DNA from: Leptospira sp. GIMC2001
GTDB lineage: Bacteria > Spirochaetota > Leptospiria > Leptospirales > Leptospiraceae
Reading direction: 5' to 3'
Length of the DNA: 64,000 nucleotides
Assembly: GCF_028462125.1 (NCBI RefSeq)
Contig: NZ_CP115468.1
Span: 3,093,559-3,157,558 of the forward strand
Under the pieces are notes generated by a model. It had not been told where the DNA came from, did no database searches, and saw nothing but the letters and a program-made list of their open reading frames with translations. Each line of letters begins with the position of its first letter. The first letter of the stretch is position 1. Made by a program: the position numbers and the translations under genes. Positions 29,170-39,042 of the stretch are shown piece by piece.

Positions 29170-30043
29170 AAGTTGTTATAAACGAAATTGGTATTCCTAT
29201 ACCAAGCATCAAGGTAGCAAGCTCTGGATTCAAATCATTTTCCATAGCAACGATTGTTCCAGTAACCATTGGAGCCATCCCAGCTTCAAAAATTGAAATA
29301 TCAATAACCTTCCCGTCCAACCTTAGCCACTTATAGTAAATCAGATAAATGATAATTGGACAGGCTATCAATTTATAGAAAAGACCAAAACTTAGCGGTA
29401 CAATTCGTCCGGAAGTTTCACGAAGATTGATCTGCATGCCAACTGATACAAGTGCCAAAGGAGTTAAACTGTCTCCGAGCCTTTCTAATACTGACTCTAA
29501 CCAATTAGGATATTCGAGAGGAAGACTGATGAAAGCGAAAATCAATGCAATGCTCGGCGGAAAACCAATGATCATTGCACCCATTTTTTTTAGATCAAAA
29601 GTTCCGGTCTTAGCAATTGTTGCAACTAAGATACCAATTGTACCCAGAGCAAGAAAACTTCCAAACTGATCTGCAATGATTCCCACTCCCAAAAGCTCTG
29701 TTCCATAATACGCCTCAATCAACGGTAGTCCGACAAAAGAAGTATTACCCAGACCAGCTGTAAGCATCAAACAGCCCGCTGTCCTAGAATCAATCCATTG
29801 CAAATAGTAGAAGAATCCAAAAATTAAAATCGCAAGGATAAAAATAATCCAAGGCATCAATGCAGCCCAGATCAAATCCATCTCCATATTCATTCTGCGA
29901 ATATGGAAAAGAATCAAAGAAGGAAGTGAAATATTGATTATGAAACCATTCAGAATACGAAAAGATCCTTCTGGGAATCTTGAACTTTTACGGAGAATGA
30001 TTCCCAGAACAAAGCATATCAAAAGCAGAGCTAAATTAGACAT
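29147..30043 (-). CDS. AEC-family (auxin efflux carrier-like) transporter
   Basis: An inner-membrane protein of 298 aa with ten predicted membrane segments. Family signatures include the opening LALLLICFVLGIILRKS, the Asn-rich FIINISLPSLILF, GLGNTSFVGLPLI in the middle and EAGMAPMVTGTIVA near the end. AEC proteins transport malonate, malate or similar carboxylates. It is overlapped by the DMT transporter gene. Pairing of two unrelated exporter families in one overlapping transcript is unusual but the functional link is unknown. Confidence 0.88.
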   Translation of the reverse strand: MSNLALLLICFVLGIILRKSSRFPEGSFRILNGFIINISLPSLILFHIRRMNMEMDLIWAALMPWIIFILAILIFGFFYYLQWIDSRTAGCLMLTAGLGNTSFVGLPLIEAYYGTELLGVGIIADQFGSFLALGTIGILVATIAKTGTFDLKKMGAMIIGFPPSIALIFAFISLPLEYPNWLESVLERLGDSLTPLALVSVGMQINLRETSGRIVPLSFGLFYKLIACPIIIYLIYYKWLRLDGKVIDISIFEAGMAPMVTGTIVAMENDLNPELATLMLGIGIPISFITTYAIFTFI

Positions 30044-30084
30044 AGCATTCCGATCTTAAATCAGACAAATTAGCTATAATACTA

Positions 30085-31818
30085 TTAAGCATATTCTAAA
30101 ATAAGTTTAACTTTGGTTGGATTGAGAATTGATCGATCAGGATTTCGTGGTCCATCAATTCCCTTCTCCAAAATTTCCATATAACCATCTAACATGAGAT
30201 ATATATCAGAATTTCCTAAATCAGACTTATTGTCTAAAGTTCTGTAGTCATAGTATGCTTCCTCGATCATGATGGATAGTGAAACCAAATCATAAGTCTT
30301 GTCTGTAATAAAAACTCGATTTGCTTCCTTCCAATATTTATCCAAATTCATCAACCCACTCCATTCGGAATACAATTGATCGTAGAATTTTATTGCAGAT
30401 TCGAATTCTACCGTATTTCGTGCAGAAGCGACATTTGTTTCCAATTCCTTTTCGAAGGCATCGCGAACTTTTCTTTTGCCTAGCGCATGCATACAATGAT
30501 CAGAAATAATTAAATGCGTTCCTTCCCATGATTCGTTGATTATTGAATCATTTAATAAACGCGGAATTGGTGAGAAATCTCCTATGATTCCATTACCACC
30601 AAGACAAAGTATTGCAGTTCGACAAAGATTGGTTGCAAGTGATGACGATTTATATTTCATAAGTGGAATCAGAACATCTTGAACGGAATTACCTTCTTCA
30701 CTACGTGCAACCATTCTAAAATTCGTAAGTAAGTTTGAGCTATGCAAAATATACATTTCTACAAGAAGTCTTGCATAGGCAGGAAAATCTTGAATTTTCT
30801 TACCATATGCAGTTCTCCATTTAGAATATTCCATCGCTTCCATAACCGCACGTCTTGCATTACCTGACGCTCCCAAACCAACATGAATTCGAGATGTCTT
30901 GATAATGTATTGAATCATATTAGCAAGTCCGTGGCCGGGTCGTCCAAGTTCTTCTGCAACTACTTCATCATATACAACTTCTGCTGTAACCTTGCCTCTT
31001 GATCCTATGATATCTTTTTTTCTAAGTATATGATGATTATTTAATTTTCCATCATCTTGAAACCTTGGAACCAAAAACATTCCGATAGTATTCGTTCCCT
31101 CAATTTTTGCTGTAGTAACCCAGAGATCACCAGGGTTCGAGCAAAACCATTTTTCCCCAGTTAAAATCCACTTCCCATCAGATCTTTTTCTTGCAATTGT
31201 TCGGTTTGCACCAACATTACTGCCACCTACCCTCTCTGTTACATACTGTCCGCACATGAAATGTGAATCGCTATCTGCCCCAGCAACTAAAGTTAGATAC
31301 TTTTCTTTCTGTGAATCTGTACCTAACTTCTTTAAAGCAAGGATCATTCCATCTGTCATAGCAAGAGGACAACTTACTCCTCCTTCGCCATTCAAATTGA
31401 CAAGATAGGCTAACGCATAACGGTGCAAGAAAGTAAAAGGGAACTTCCACTCAGAATGGAAGTCTAGATTCACAACTCCGTAATCATAGGAAATCTGCCT
31501 CGATTCCAATTGTTCTGGAGAATATACAACATTATCAACTCGGTTACCGGTTCGATCATATTTTTGGATCTCACCATATTTGCCTTCTTTATGTGAAGCT
31601 TCTGTCAACTGATTGAGTATTCCACCGCTCAATTCACCATAACCAGTAAGATGATCAATCATAGCAGCCTTATGTTCGCGACTATATCCGCTTGAATATC
31701 TTTCTATAATTCGATTTAATATTTTATCTTTAAGATAGAAATTTTGCCCTTGGCAGCCTTTATAATTCGAAATATCAAATTCTTCAAGTGCTGGGTTTTC
31801 TTTTGGCATTGCATTCAT
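30085..31818 (-). CDS. AidB/ACAD11-like acyl-CoA dehydrogenase
   Basis: A flavoprotein of 577 aa, larger than the usual 380-aa acyl-CoA dehydrogenases and similar in length and order to AidB. FAD-contact motifs are present: YVTERVGGSNVGAN (about 202-215), WILTGEKWFCSNPGDLW and CLGGNGIIGD. The catalytic-base region reads NESWEGTH with Glu as in AidB. The substrate is unknown. AidB-type proteins may act on damaged or bulky acyl groups. Its start lies 54 bp from the divergent J-domain gene start. Confidence 0.85.
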   Translation of the reverse strand: MNAMPKENPALEEFDISNYKGCQGQNFYLKDKILNRIIERYSSGYSREHKAAMIDHLTGYGELSGGILNQLTEASHKEGKYGEIQKYDRTGNRVDNVVYSPEQLESRQISYDYGVVNLDFHSEWKFPFTFLHRYALAYLVNLNGEGGVSCPLAMTDGMILALKKLGTDSQKEKYLTLVAGADSDSHFMCGQYVTERVGGSNVGANRTIARKRSDGKWILTGEKWFCSNPGDLWVTTAKIEGTNTIGMFLVPRFQDDGKLNNHHILRKKDIIGSRGKVTAEVVYDEVVAEELGRPGHGLANMIQYIIKTSRIHVGLGASGNARRAVMEAMEYSKWRTAYGKKIQDFPAYARLLVEMYILHSSNLLTNFRMVARSEEGNSVQDVLIPLMKYKSSSLATNLCRTAILCLGGNGIIGDFSPIPRLLNDSIINESWEGTHLIISDHCMHALGKRKVRDAFEKELETNVASARNTVEFESAIKFYDQLYSEWSGLMNLDKYWKEANRVFITDKTYDLVSLSIMIEEAYYDYRTLDNKSDLGNSDIYLMLDGYMEILEKGIDGPRNPDRSILNPTKVKLILEYA

Positions 31819-31872
31819 GTTGCAATTATAATTCAGGGAAAATACTTGCCAACTCTTTCGCTATCTTTCACG

Positions 31873-32766
31873 ATGAAATTACTTCACTCGATGTTTAAAA
31901 ATCCTGAACAAATTCTTGATGATATAATTTTTGAAATTCAAAATGTAAGCGAGGCCTGTCGCTGGTATATTCGAATCGAAAAACTATCTGAACTACTTAC
32001 TATAAGCAAAGAAGACTTCTTTCGCAAAATTTATAACTTCAAAACATCGAAGCCAGATCGCGAAAACAGAAATGGATTTAGTGAAATAGATGGAGACTAC
32101 CTATGCGAATTTCTGCACTACTGTTTAGATATTCAAGGTGTTCAAGATAAATTTGCTCAAGCTGGTTTGTATTTTGATGAACGAGCTTTGTATGAATTAC
32201 GAGAAAATTTCAAATTCATAGTACAAGACTCGCTCTCTAAACACAACTTAGACAAAGACACGCTTATGCTTCTTGCGACTGCAACCATAGATTTCGATGA
32301 TGCTGTTGACTCCTATATTAGTGAAAAGTTTGAATTAGATTTTTTCGTTCAGCGAAGTATATTCGATTTTATGAGTATGCGAAAAATTCAAACTGAAGGC
32401 GGTGCAGAAATTTTCCTCAAGGACTATTTGAACGCTTTAATTCCTACCAAAATTCTAAATCTACGAGAGATCACACGTGAATTTCGGGATAGATCCTATT
32501 ATGATTTATTCGGTGAATTCAGAAAACGACCAAGTAAAAAGAAGAAAGTTCTAAAAAGAGAAAACAAAGAACTCACTGAATTAATAAATTATTTTGAACT
32601 AGAAGAAGGTTTTACTAAGGATATTTTAAAAAAGAAATTCAAAGATCTGTTAAAAAAATACCATCCAGATGTTAATAAATTTGGACTCGAGAAAACAAAA
32701 GAAATCATTGAAAAATACAATCGGCTGGTTATAATTATGAACGATTCCAGAGTTGGTAGTTACTGA
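31873..32766 (+). CDS. Protein with C-terminal J domain
   Basis: A 297-aa soluble protein. The start at 31873 is chosen because a longer reading from 31744 would run antisense through the acyl-CoA dehydrogenase. Residues about 1-225 are helical and unrecognised. The last 60 residues are a J domain: LEEGFTKDILKKKFKDLLKKYHPDVN with the HPD motif, then a fourth helix. J domains stimulate Hsp70 (DnaK) ATPase; a C-terminal position is less common and suggests a specialised client adapter. It is followed at 1 bp by a membrane protein gene. Confidence 0.75.
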   Translation: MKLLHSMFKNPEQILDDIIFEIQNVSEACRWYIRIEKLSELLTISKEDFFRKIYNFKTSKPDRENRNGFSEIDGDYLCEFLHYCLDIQGVQDKFAQAGLYFDERALYELRENFKFIVQDSLSKHNLDKDTLMLLATATIDFDDAVDSYISEKFELDFFVQRSIFDFMSMRKIQTEGGAEIFLKDYLNALIPTKILNLREITREFRDRSYYDLFGEFRKRPSKKKKVLKRENKELTELINYFELEEGFTKDILKKKFKDLLKKYHPDVNKFGLEKTKEIIEKYNRLVIIMNDSRVGSY

Positions 32767-32767
32767 T

Positions 32768-33367
32768 ATGGCAAGCAACGAATGGCAAATGCTTCCACGA
32801 AAGGAAGAAAAGAGAAAATATCTTATAACATTCTTTATACGATTACAGATTCTTGCTTTCTTACTTCCGATAGGTTTGATAATATTCAACATTACCAATG
32901 ATTGGTTTACAATAACTATCCTAATATTTATTTTAATTGTATCAGGAATTTTGCTTACAATTAGACAATCTCGCTTATCAGACTATGTTCTCAGCAAAAG
33001 ACTGCCAAAGATTATTTTCGAAGATAACCATTTGCGAATCCCGAACGATCAATCCAATCCTATAGTATTTGAAAGAACGAATACTCGAGTTCGCTGGGGA
33101 TATCAGTCCAAGATGGATGAAGACTTAGTCAACTGCTCTGAGATAAAAACTCAAGAGAGAAGCGTTCATTTGAATCAACCTTTTGCTTGGATACTTCTGT
33201 CTGATCGAAATAAAACTGTTCTGCTTGTAGGCTTCGGATACGATTCCATCCTTCATGAACTTCAATGGGAAGAAAAATTACCTTCGACTTTGGATGTCCA
33301 AGCTGTATTTCCTATATTTTTCTTGGATGTGATGAAGATCTGTCTATTGATGCGTCAGAAAAAATAA
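32768..33367 (+). CDS. Hypothetical membrane protein, possibly frameshifted near its end
   Basis: A 199-aa protein with two adjacent membrane segments (about 26-63) and a soluble C-terminal part. It starts 1 bp after the J-domain gene. The family is unknown. Around 33317-33321 there is a run of five T. After it the current frame gives only a 14-residue tail. The frame one base earlier continues for about 50 residues (positions up to 33471) with a normal acidic, protein-like composition (DEDLSIDASEKITKIFD). A one-base deletion in the T-run, real or a sequencing error, would explain this. Confidence 0.6.
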   Translation: MASNEWQMLPRKEEKRKYLITFFIRLQILAFLLPIGLIIFNITNDWFTITILIFILIVSGILLTIRQSRLSDYVLSKRLPKIIFEDNHLRIPNDQSNPIVFERTNTRVRWGYQSKMDEDLVNCSEIKTQERSVHLNQPFAWILLSDRNKTVLLVGFGYDSILHELQWEEKLPSTLDVQAVFPIFFLDVMKICLLMRQKK

Positions 33368-33454
33368 CCAAAATTTTTGATCCATTGATCAACGAATACC
33401 AATTCATTCTGAATGAAGAAGAACCTTCCATTATCAATAAATTATTATTGATTT

Positions 33455-35614
33455 TTACTCTTCTGGATTAGGATCTTCTTCTTTAGAAGAACCAAAAATA
33501 AAATTCTTTGCCGAACTAAATGTCCCTTTTACAGCATCTGTCGTTTTATTAACCGTGTCAGAAGCTGCCGATCCAGCAAGTCCACCGACGATTGTTCCAG
33601 CTGGTCCAGCAAAAAATATTGTGCCAGCATAGACCGAGGCAAGCCATACGGGATCAAGATAAGCAAAATTCTTTCCAAAAATTCCTTTATAAATAATAGG
33701 AATCTTAACCGCCTTTCCAACTCGTCCCGAAAGACTAGCTTGAAATTTCATATCAACGATTCCATTCTTCTTGTAAACACCAGAGCCAACAGCATCGACT
33801 CCGACTCCTAACATAGTAAATTCTTTTAGAAATAAATTTCCTTTCGAGAAATGAACATCTCCATTAATTGAATGAAAGGCTGTGCTCTTCCCTTGATTCG
33901 ATGATTCAAAATTGATTAATTTACCGATTTCTGCAACTGGTTTGATAAAATTTGCGTATCCTAATAGTTCTCCCTTATGAATAGTAAATTTACTTTTTGC
34001 ATCAATTGTATCCGAGACCGATGAAGAATTGCCCAACCCTAATTTCAATTTCGTTTCAGAATCCAAATTTCCGGTGATAAGTTTATCTTGCCCTAGCTGC
34101 TTGAGTAATTTCGCTAAATTGAGATTCTTAGTTCCAATATCGAAATCGCTATTCTGACCACGTTTTGATAGATCAATCTTACCGGTAACATTTACTTTTC
34201 CATCGTATAAATTCAGATTGAGCGGCTTTACTTGGACCAGCTGATTATGAATCCCAATCTTTCCATTCGCAGAATTGATAAATTTTCCAGATAAATTTAT
34301 ATTTTTTAGATTTAAATTTACGGTAATATGATTTTCTTTTGGAGGTTTATTTTCATTTTTTGTTTTGCTAATTGATTCGTTAGAGGATTCGTTCTTCGAA
34401 CTGATATTGGAATTTAATGTATTTCGACTCGAAGAAATCTTTGGTTTCGGTAATTTGGATATATCTACTTTAGAAAATTGATTAACCCAAGAAAGAGTTG
34501 AATCAAGATCAAAAGAGTTGGATTCGATATTAGCATCGATAACGTTCTGCTTTTCAAAACCCATGTTTGCTTGCACGGATACTTGCGATAGCTTCCCCAT
34601 GATATAAGAAAAATCTAAAATTCTAATTTCTGATTTGCTTTTAGAAAAAACTAACTTTGTTTTAAAATTTACTGGTTCAATCGTTTTCTTAGAATTAGTC
34701 AGTAGTTCATTCAAATTTAATTTCTTCAGTTCAAATTCTATATCATCTTTTTCATTTTTGTTGATTGAGAAATCGACACTTAATTTAGATTTTTCTAGAT
34801 TTGATTTTGGAAATATAACTAGATAATCAATAAATTTATTGAGTTCGATCTCCAAACTTTCAAAGTGCAATTTCAATCTAGCAGATTCATAACTCCAATT
34901 ATTCTCTACAAAATTTAGTTTGGATGAAATTTCCAAATGATTGGAATTGACTCCACCGAGTAATTCTATAGCCAACATTCGATTATTTCGATTGAGCTCT
35001 ATAGAAAATTCATCAATATCAATGATATCTTTGCGTTGCATAACATCGTCTTGGATCTCAAAATTAAATCTTATGACATGCAAACCTCTAGGTAGCAGAG
35101 AAAAAATATCATCCGGTGAATTTGCAGAATCATCTTCTATCTTATCTTTCAATTCATCTATTTCTTTCGAATCGGTTTTGAATTTGGATAGAATTGGGAA
35201 TTCTCCGTCATCAGTCCTATGAAGAAAAATCTTTCCATCCTCAAGGTTCATGGAATGCAATTCAAATTTTCTCTGCAATAGTGCCCAAACATTCCAATAT
35301 ACTTGCAATTTCTCTATTTCGGCAATCGGTTGTCTTTGGGATACATCGGAATCTAGTCCATCCGCTAGCTTCTCATCCAATATTTTTATTCCCGAAATCT
35401 GCACTCCAGGAAGCGGGAAAAGAATTGAATCCACTTTTTGATAACGTAGATCTAACTTTGAGTAGGTTGTAACTTGATCAGCAATAATATCTTTTACAAA
35501 ATCTTTATCCAGAAGAAAATGTATCGTTCCAAAAATGGCAGATACGAGTAGCAATATAATGCCAGTCGTAATTCCCAATACAATTCCGAGCTTTTTTCTA
35601 AGTAGCTGCATCAA
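33455..35614 (-). CDS. AsmA-family protein
   Basis: A 719-aa protein with one N-terminal membrane anchor (about 8-30) and a very long periplasmic region built of short beta strands. The opening after the anchor (DKDFVKDIIADQVTTYSKLDLRYQKVDSILFPLPGVQISGIKI) is the AsmA N-terminal pattern. The C-terminal part (about 480-640) with DFDIGTKNLNLAKLLKQL and FSKGNLFLKEFTMLGVGVDAVGSG is the AsmA C-terminal domain. Such proteins are bridge-like lipid transporters between inner and outer membranes, or assembly factors. It lies 21 bp behind the GH31 gene in the same direction. Confidence 0.85.
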   Translation of the reverse strand: MMQLLRKKLGIVLGITTGIILLLVSAIFGTIHFLLDKDFVKDIIADQVTTYSKLDLRYQKVDSILFPLPGVQISGIKILDEKLADGLDSDVSQRQPIAEIEKLQVYWNVWALLQRKFELHSMNLEDGKIFLHRTDDGEFPILSKFKTDSKEIDELKDKIEDDSANSPDDIFSLLPRGLHVIRFNFEIQDDVMQRKDIIDIDEFSIELNRNNRMLAIELLGGVNSNHLEISSKLNFVENNWSYESARLKLHFESLEIELNKFIDYLVIFPKSNLEKSKLSVDFSINKNEKDDIEFELKKLNLNELLTNSKKTIEPVNFKTKLVFSKSKSEIRILDFSYIMGKLSQVSVQANMGFEKQNVIDANIESNSFDLDSTLSWVNQFSKVDISKLPKPKISSSRNTLNSNISSKNESSNESISKTKNENKPPKENHITVNLNLKNINLSGKFINSANGKIGIHNQLVQVKPLNLNLYDGKVNVTGKIDLSKRGQNSDFDIGTKNLNLAKLLKQLGQDKLITGNLDSETKLKLGLGNSSSVSDTIDAKSKFTIHKGELLGYANFIKPVAEIGKLINFESSNQGKSTAFHSINGDVHFSKGNLFLKEFTMLGVGVDAVGSGVYKKNGIVDMKFQASLSGRVGKAVKIPIIYKGIFGKNFAYLDPVWLASVYAGTIFFAGPAGTIVGGLAGSAASDTVNKTTDAVKGTFSSAKNFIFGSSKEEDPNPEE

Positions 35615-35635
35615 ACTTATTCCAAAACTTTCAAT

Positions 35636-37891
35636 CTACTTCAAATTGGATAAAGATTTTTCTAGCAATGCTTCGTTCTTACTACCTATCCGAATAAAGG
35701 CAGCTGGATCACCTAACTTTGCTTCTATCTTTTTCCATTGGTTGCCAGTTACAACTTCTTTAGTTCTAATATGCTTCCAACTTCCTTCTGGAAAGTATCC
35801 TTTTACAGAAGTTTCCCCAGAATCCACAACTGGTACCACAAGTAGGTCTTCACCCAATAGATATTGGTATTTGAGATTGAATGTATTAGGATCTTTTGGG
35901 TAGTGCAGATAGAGTGCTCGTACAACGGGTAGTCCTGTTTTATTGGCTTCTTTTGTATAGATTTTCAAATAATCTTTTAACATATAATGCAATCTACCAA
36001 GGGCGGCAAACCTAAGCTCCGTATCTTCATCCGATTGTGAACTCACTGCTTCGGGAGATGTATATTGATACGATTGCCAATTCTTGAGCGGACGATTGCC
36101 CTCGTGTGTTCGAAAGATCGGACTCAAAGCAGACATCTCAGCCCATCTCAACAACAATTCCTTCGATCTATGATAGTTCTTTAATGGATTGGAAATTGTT
36201 GTGTATCCGCCAATATCTGAATGATTGAGCGATATCCCGCTAATTCCGGAAGTTATCATACCAAGAACGGCGGAAGGTAAGCCATCATTGGTTTGAAAGC
36301 TTACCATTTGGTCACCTAACCAAAATAAGGTTGAATACTTATTGGAATAAGAAAATCCAGCTCTTGTAAAAAATACAATCTGTCCTTCTTTACCTGCTTC
36401 ACGAATTGCTTCTCGATTGAGCTTAGCCCATTCTACAGGATATTGGTTGTGATAATTTCTTGCTGATACACCCGAATGCAAAACTGCATCGTAAGGAAGC
36501 CATTCCCCGAAGTCAGCCATCCATCCAGATAGTCCTGTTCCAATCATATTCTTTTTTATAATATCTTTAGTCCAACGAATAGCTGCTGGATTGGTGATAT
36601 CAATTAGATAAGCCGGAAACCCAACCGTTGTGATCAAGTATGGATTGCCTGTTTTGTCTCGAACCAAATATCCTTTAGATTTAGCTTCTTCTAACATAGG
36701 ATTGGTGAAACTATCGCCACCTGGTTTCTTGGGATCGGTGTCCGCAAGAAACGGATTTATATAGCCAAGAACTTTTACATTTTTACGATTCATATCTGAT
36801 ACGAATTTTTTAAAATCTGGGTAGAGAGATTCATCAGCATACCATCGCCATTGTAACTGATCACCAAAATTCGTAACGCGTCTACCACACCAATCTTGGA
36901 TCCAAAGTGCTGACACTGGATTGCCTTTTTGCAAAGAATTATCAACAATCTCAGTAACTTTTTTGGTTCCACCTTGCAAGCCTAAGATGGTTCCGTAAGC
37001 CCAATCTGGCATTTCTGGCATTCTTCCTGTGTGACTGGTATAAGCTCCTATCAACTCCTTTGGATCGCTTCCAACCCAAGCCCTTCCTCTCAATCCAGAT
37101 TCTAGGTTTGCATCCCAAAATTCTACAGTAGTGCGGTCGTAAGAAGTAAAATCAAATTTGGAATAACCAGTATTTTCATAGAATATCTGTCGGTTAGCCG
37201 TTGTTATATAGTGCGGGATGGGAGCGTACGTAGTGTATTCATTTCCGCCTGCTCCAGCGATAAGATTTGCCCCGGCTGTAATTGGCTGGTCTCCCCTTCC
37301 GATTCCTTGCTCTTCCGTGAATAGAAATGGTTTCTTACCTTTAAAATCAAAATGCGAAAATTGTTCTCCCAATCCAAAAATTCTTTCGTCTTTTGATGTA
37401 ATTTGCGTAAACCAGATTCGATTGAGACTTTTGTCTGCAAGTTCGATGATGAATTCTAGTTCCCTCGGATTTTTAGGAATAAATTTAGCAGTATAGGCAG
37501 AGTCGCAGCCTTTGCCTGAGAGCTTACCTTCGATTACCAAGTTACCTGAGACTGATTTGATTGAATCTATGGATTGCTCATTGCAAACTTTTGGAATAGA
37601 ATCTTTGAATCCGAAAGCTGCCATTCTATAACTAACTTCTGCCTCTCCTGTTCCCGCGGTAATAAATGCTTCCGTTAATGGAAGTTCCATGATTGCAGTG
37701 GATGATTGCGAAGTTTTGATCTGGATAGCTTTCTCCGATAGGATTGCCTCCATTTTTTGGCTTAAGGAAATTATTTCAAGATTGGAGACATTTTCCCATT
37801 TGAGCCGATTGCTAGGATTACAAGAAATGAATATAGAAATCGAAAAAATACTGAGATAAATAATTTTTTGAATACGATAGTTTACGAACAT
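35636..37891 (-). CDS. GH31 glycosidase lipoprotein, sulfoquinovosidase-like
   Basis: An exported family 31 alpha-glycosidase of 751 aa, with a lipobox FISC at Cys24 when started at 37891, where TGGAG precedes the ATG. From memory, long stretches resemble E. coli YihQ: LQGGT, ALWIQDWCG, GYINPFLAD, WMADFGE (nucleophile Asp), WLGDQ (acid/base Asp), HSDIGGYTT and FRTHEGNRP. Of the five YihQ sulfonate-recognition residues Q262, Q288, R301, W304 and Y508, four have equivalents here. The Arg is replaced by Gln in NFGDQLQW. Specificity for sulfoquinovose is therefore doubtful. No sulfoglycolytic genes are nearby. Confidence 0.85.
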   Translation of the reverse strand: MFVNYRIQKIIYLSIFSISIFISCNPSNRLKWENVSNLEIISLSQKMEAILSEKAIQIKTSQSSTAIMELPLTEAFITAGTGEAEVSYRMAAFGFKDSIPKVCNEQSIDSIKSVSGNLVIEGKLSGKGCDSAYTAKFIPKNPRELEFIIELADKSLNRIWFTQITSKDERIFGLGEQFSHFDFKGKKPFLFTEEQGIGRGDQPITAGANLIAGAGGNEYTTYAPIPHYITTANRQIFYENTGYSKFDFTSYDRTTVEFWDANLESGLRGRAWVGSDPKELIGAYTSHTGRMPEMPDWAYGTILGLQGGTKKVTEIVDNSLQKGNPVSALWIQDWCGRRVTNFGDQLQWRWYADESLYPDFKKFVSDMNRKNVKVLGYINPFLADTDPKKPGGDSFTNPMLEEAKSKGYLVRDKTGNPYLITTVGFPAYLIDITNPAAIRWTKDIIKKNMIGTGLSGWMADFGEWLPYDAVLHSGVSARNYHNQYPVEWAKLNREAIREAGKEGQIVFFTRAGFSYSNKYSTLFWLGDQMVSFQTNDGLPSAVLGMITSGISGISLNHSDIGGYTTISNPLKNYHRSKELLLRWAEMSALSPIFRTHEGNRPLKNWQSYQYTSPEAVSSQSDEDTELRFAALGRLHYMLKDYLKIYTKEANKTGLPVVRALYLHYPKDPNTFNLKYQYLLGEDLLVVPVVDSGETSVKGYFPEGSWKHIRTKEVVTGNQWKKIEAKLGDPAAFIRIGSKNEALLEKSLSNLK

Positions 37892-38026
37892 GGCCACTCC
37901 AGAGAACAAACTGTAAGCAAAGTTTTTGCCTACAATCTATTCCGAGCAACCGTTTTTTAAAATTGATTTCTAAGATATTCTATTTCTCTCTGCGATATCA
38001 ACGGATAGTTTATCATAGTACGATGT

Positions 38027-38875
38027 CTAAATTTTTTTCTTGTCCATTCCACCAACACGAGGAGGTGCTGGAGTTGGATTTTTTGCACCAAAGATTGAAG
38101 TAGCTTGCTTCGGTAGATTGGACTTGCGGTATTCAAACCAAGATCCCTGATACGTATAAACTTCTTGGTAACCAAATTCTCGCAACATGAGAGCAAGCAG
38201 ACAAGATCTTGCACCATTGTAATCGTACAAAACGGTCGGTCGCTCTGGCATAAAAGGAAAGCCGTTCATTCTTCTTCGAAAAATAGATTTATCGATGATC
38301 ATTCCATCGTTGTCAAAAAGATTTCTCCAATCCCATAAAAATGAACCTGGCAATCTTCCGCATAAAGTTCCTTCTTCAGGACTGGTAAGTCTTGGTATCT
38401 TACCATCATATTCTTCTTTAGTTCGCGTATCAAAAATTTGCAAACGAGTCAAATTCTTTTCCATAAATGCTTTATCAACGACGCCTTCTACTGGCTTCAA
38501 TTTATCTTCGATAGGCGGTTCAATTTTCTTTTGGCCTTGAGATTTCTTGCCTTCTATTGGCCATTTACCGCCATATAAATAAGCTTCTTTGAAACCCATG
38601 GATCGTATAAAAAATAACATCCTTGCGGCATACATCCCCATTCCTTCATCAAAAACGACGACTCGATTGGATCCGCTACTTTGAATCTCAGCCATTACTG
38701 CATGCACGGGGCTCGCAAGTTTTTTATATGACTCAGGATCAGAACCGAATGCTTTTTTTATGAATGAATAGTAGTATGCACCTACCAATGTTTCTTCTTC
38801 ATAAGCGTTCAAAGTACGGCAATCGATTAAAAAGTCGTTATCTTTGATTTCTTGTGTTAAAAAGTTCCAGTTCAA
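38027..38875 (-). CDS. Double rhodanese-domain protein lacking the catalytic Cys
   Basis: A 282-aa protein with two rhodanese domains (about 8-110 and 130-260). The domain ends read [15 protein letters not shown] and [11 protein letters not shown]. In sulfurtransferases the C-terminal loop carries a persulfide-forming Cys, usually CxxGxR. Here the position is Asp in both halves, so sulfur transfer by the normal route is unlikely. A Cys four residues later is outside the loop. It may bind a partner or act on phosphate-like substrates, which is speculation. There is a 135-bp gap to the GH31 gene downstream. Confidence 0.8.
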   Translation of the reverse strand: MNWNFLTQEIKDNDFLIDCRTLNAYEEETLVGAYYYSFIKKAFGSDPESYKKLASPVHAVMAEIQSSGSNRVVVFDEGMGMYAARMLFFIRSMGFKEAYLYGGKWPIEGKKSQGQKKIEPPIEDKLKPVEGVVDKAFMEKNLTRLQIFDTRTKEEYDGKIPRLTSPEEGTLCGRLPGSFLWDWRNLFDNDGMIIDKSIFRRRMNGFPFMPERPTVLYDYNGARSCLLALMLREFGYQEVYTYQGSWFEYRKSNLPKQATSIFGAKNPTPAPPRVGGMDKKKI

Positions 38876-39042
38876 TGATTTGCCCTAAATTCAGATTATG
38901 TCTACGATTTCCATATTTTCCAGGTAGGTAAAATTTTAAAAGTATGAAACCGAAAAAAATAAACCAAAACTATATGACATAATCGATTAAGAAAATATTG
39001 GTTTCTAAAATTTACCTATTCAGTATCCGATAAGTAATCTAT

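Noticed and set aside
35535..35903. Plus-strand open frame spanning the AsmA-GH31 junction
   Set aside because: Antisense to two well-supported genes and without any domain features.
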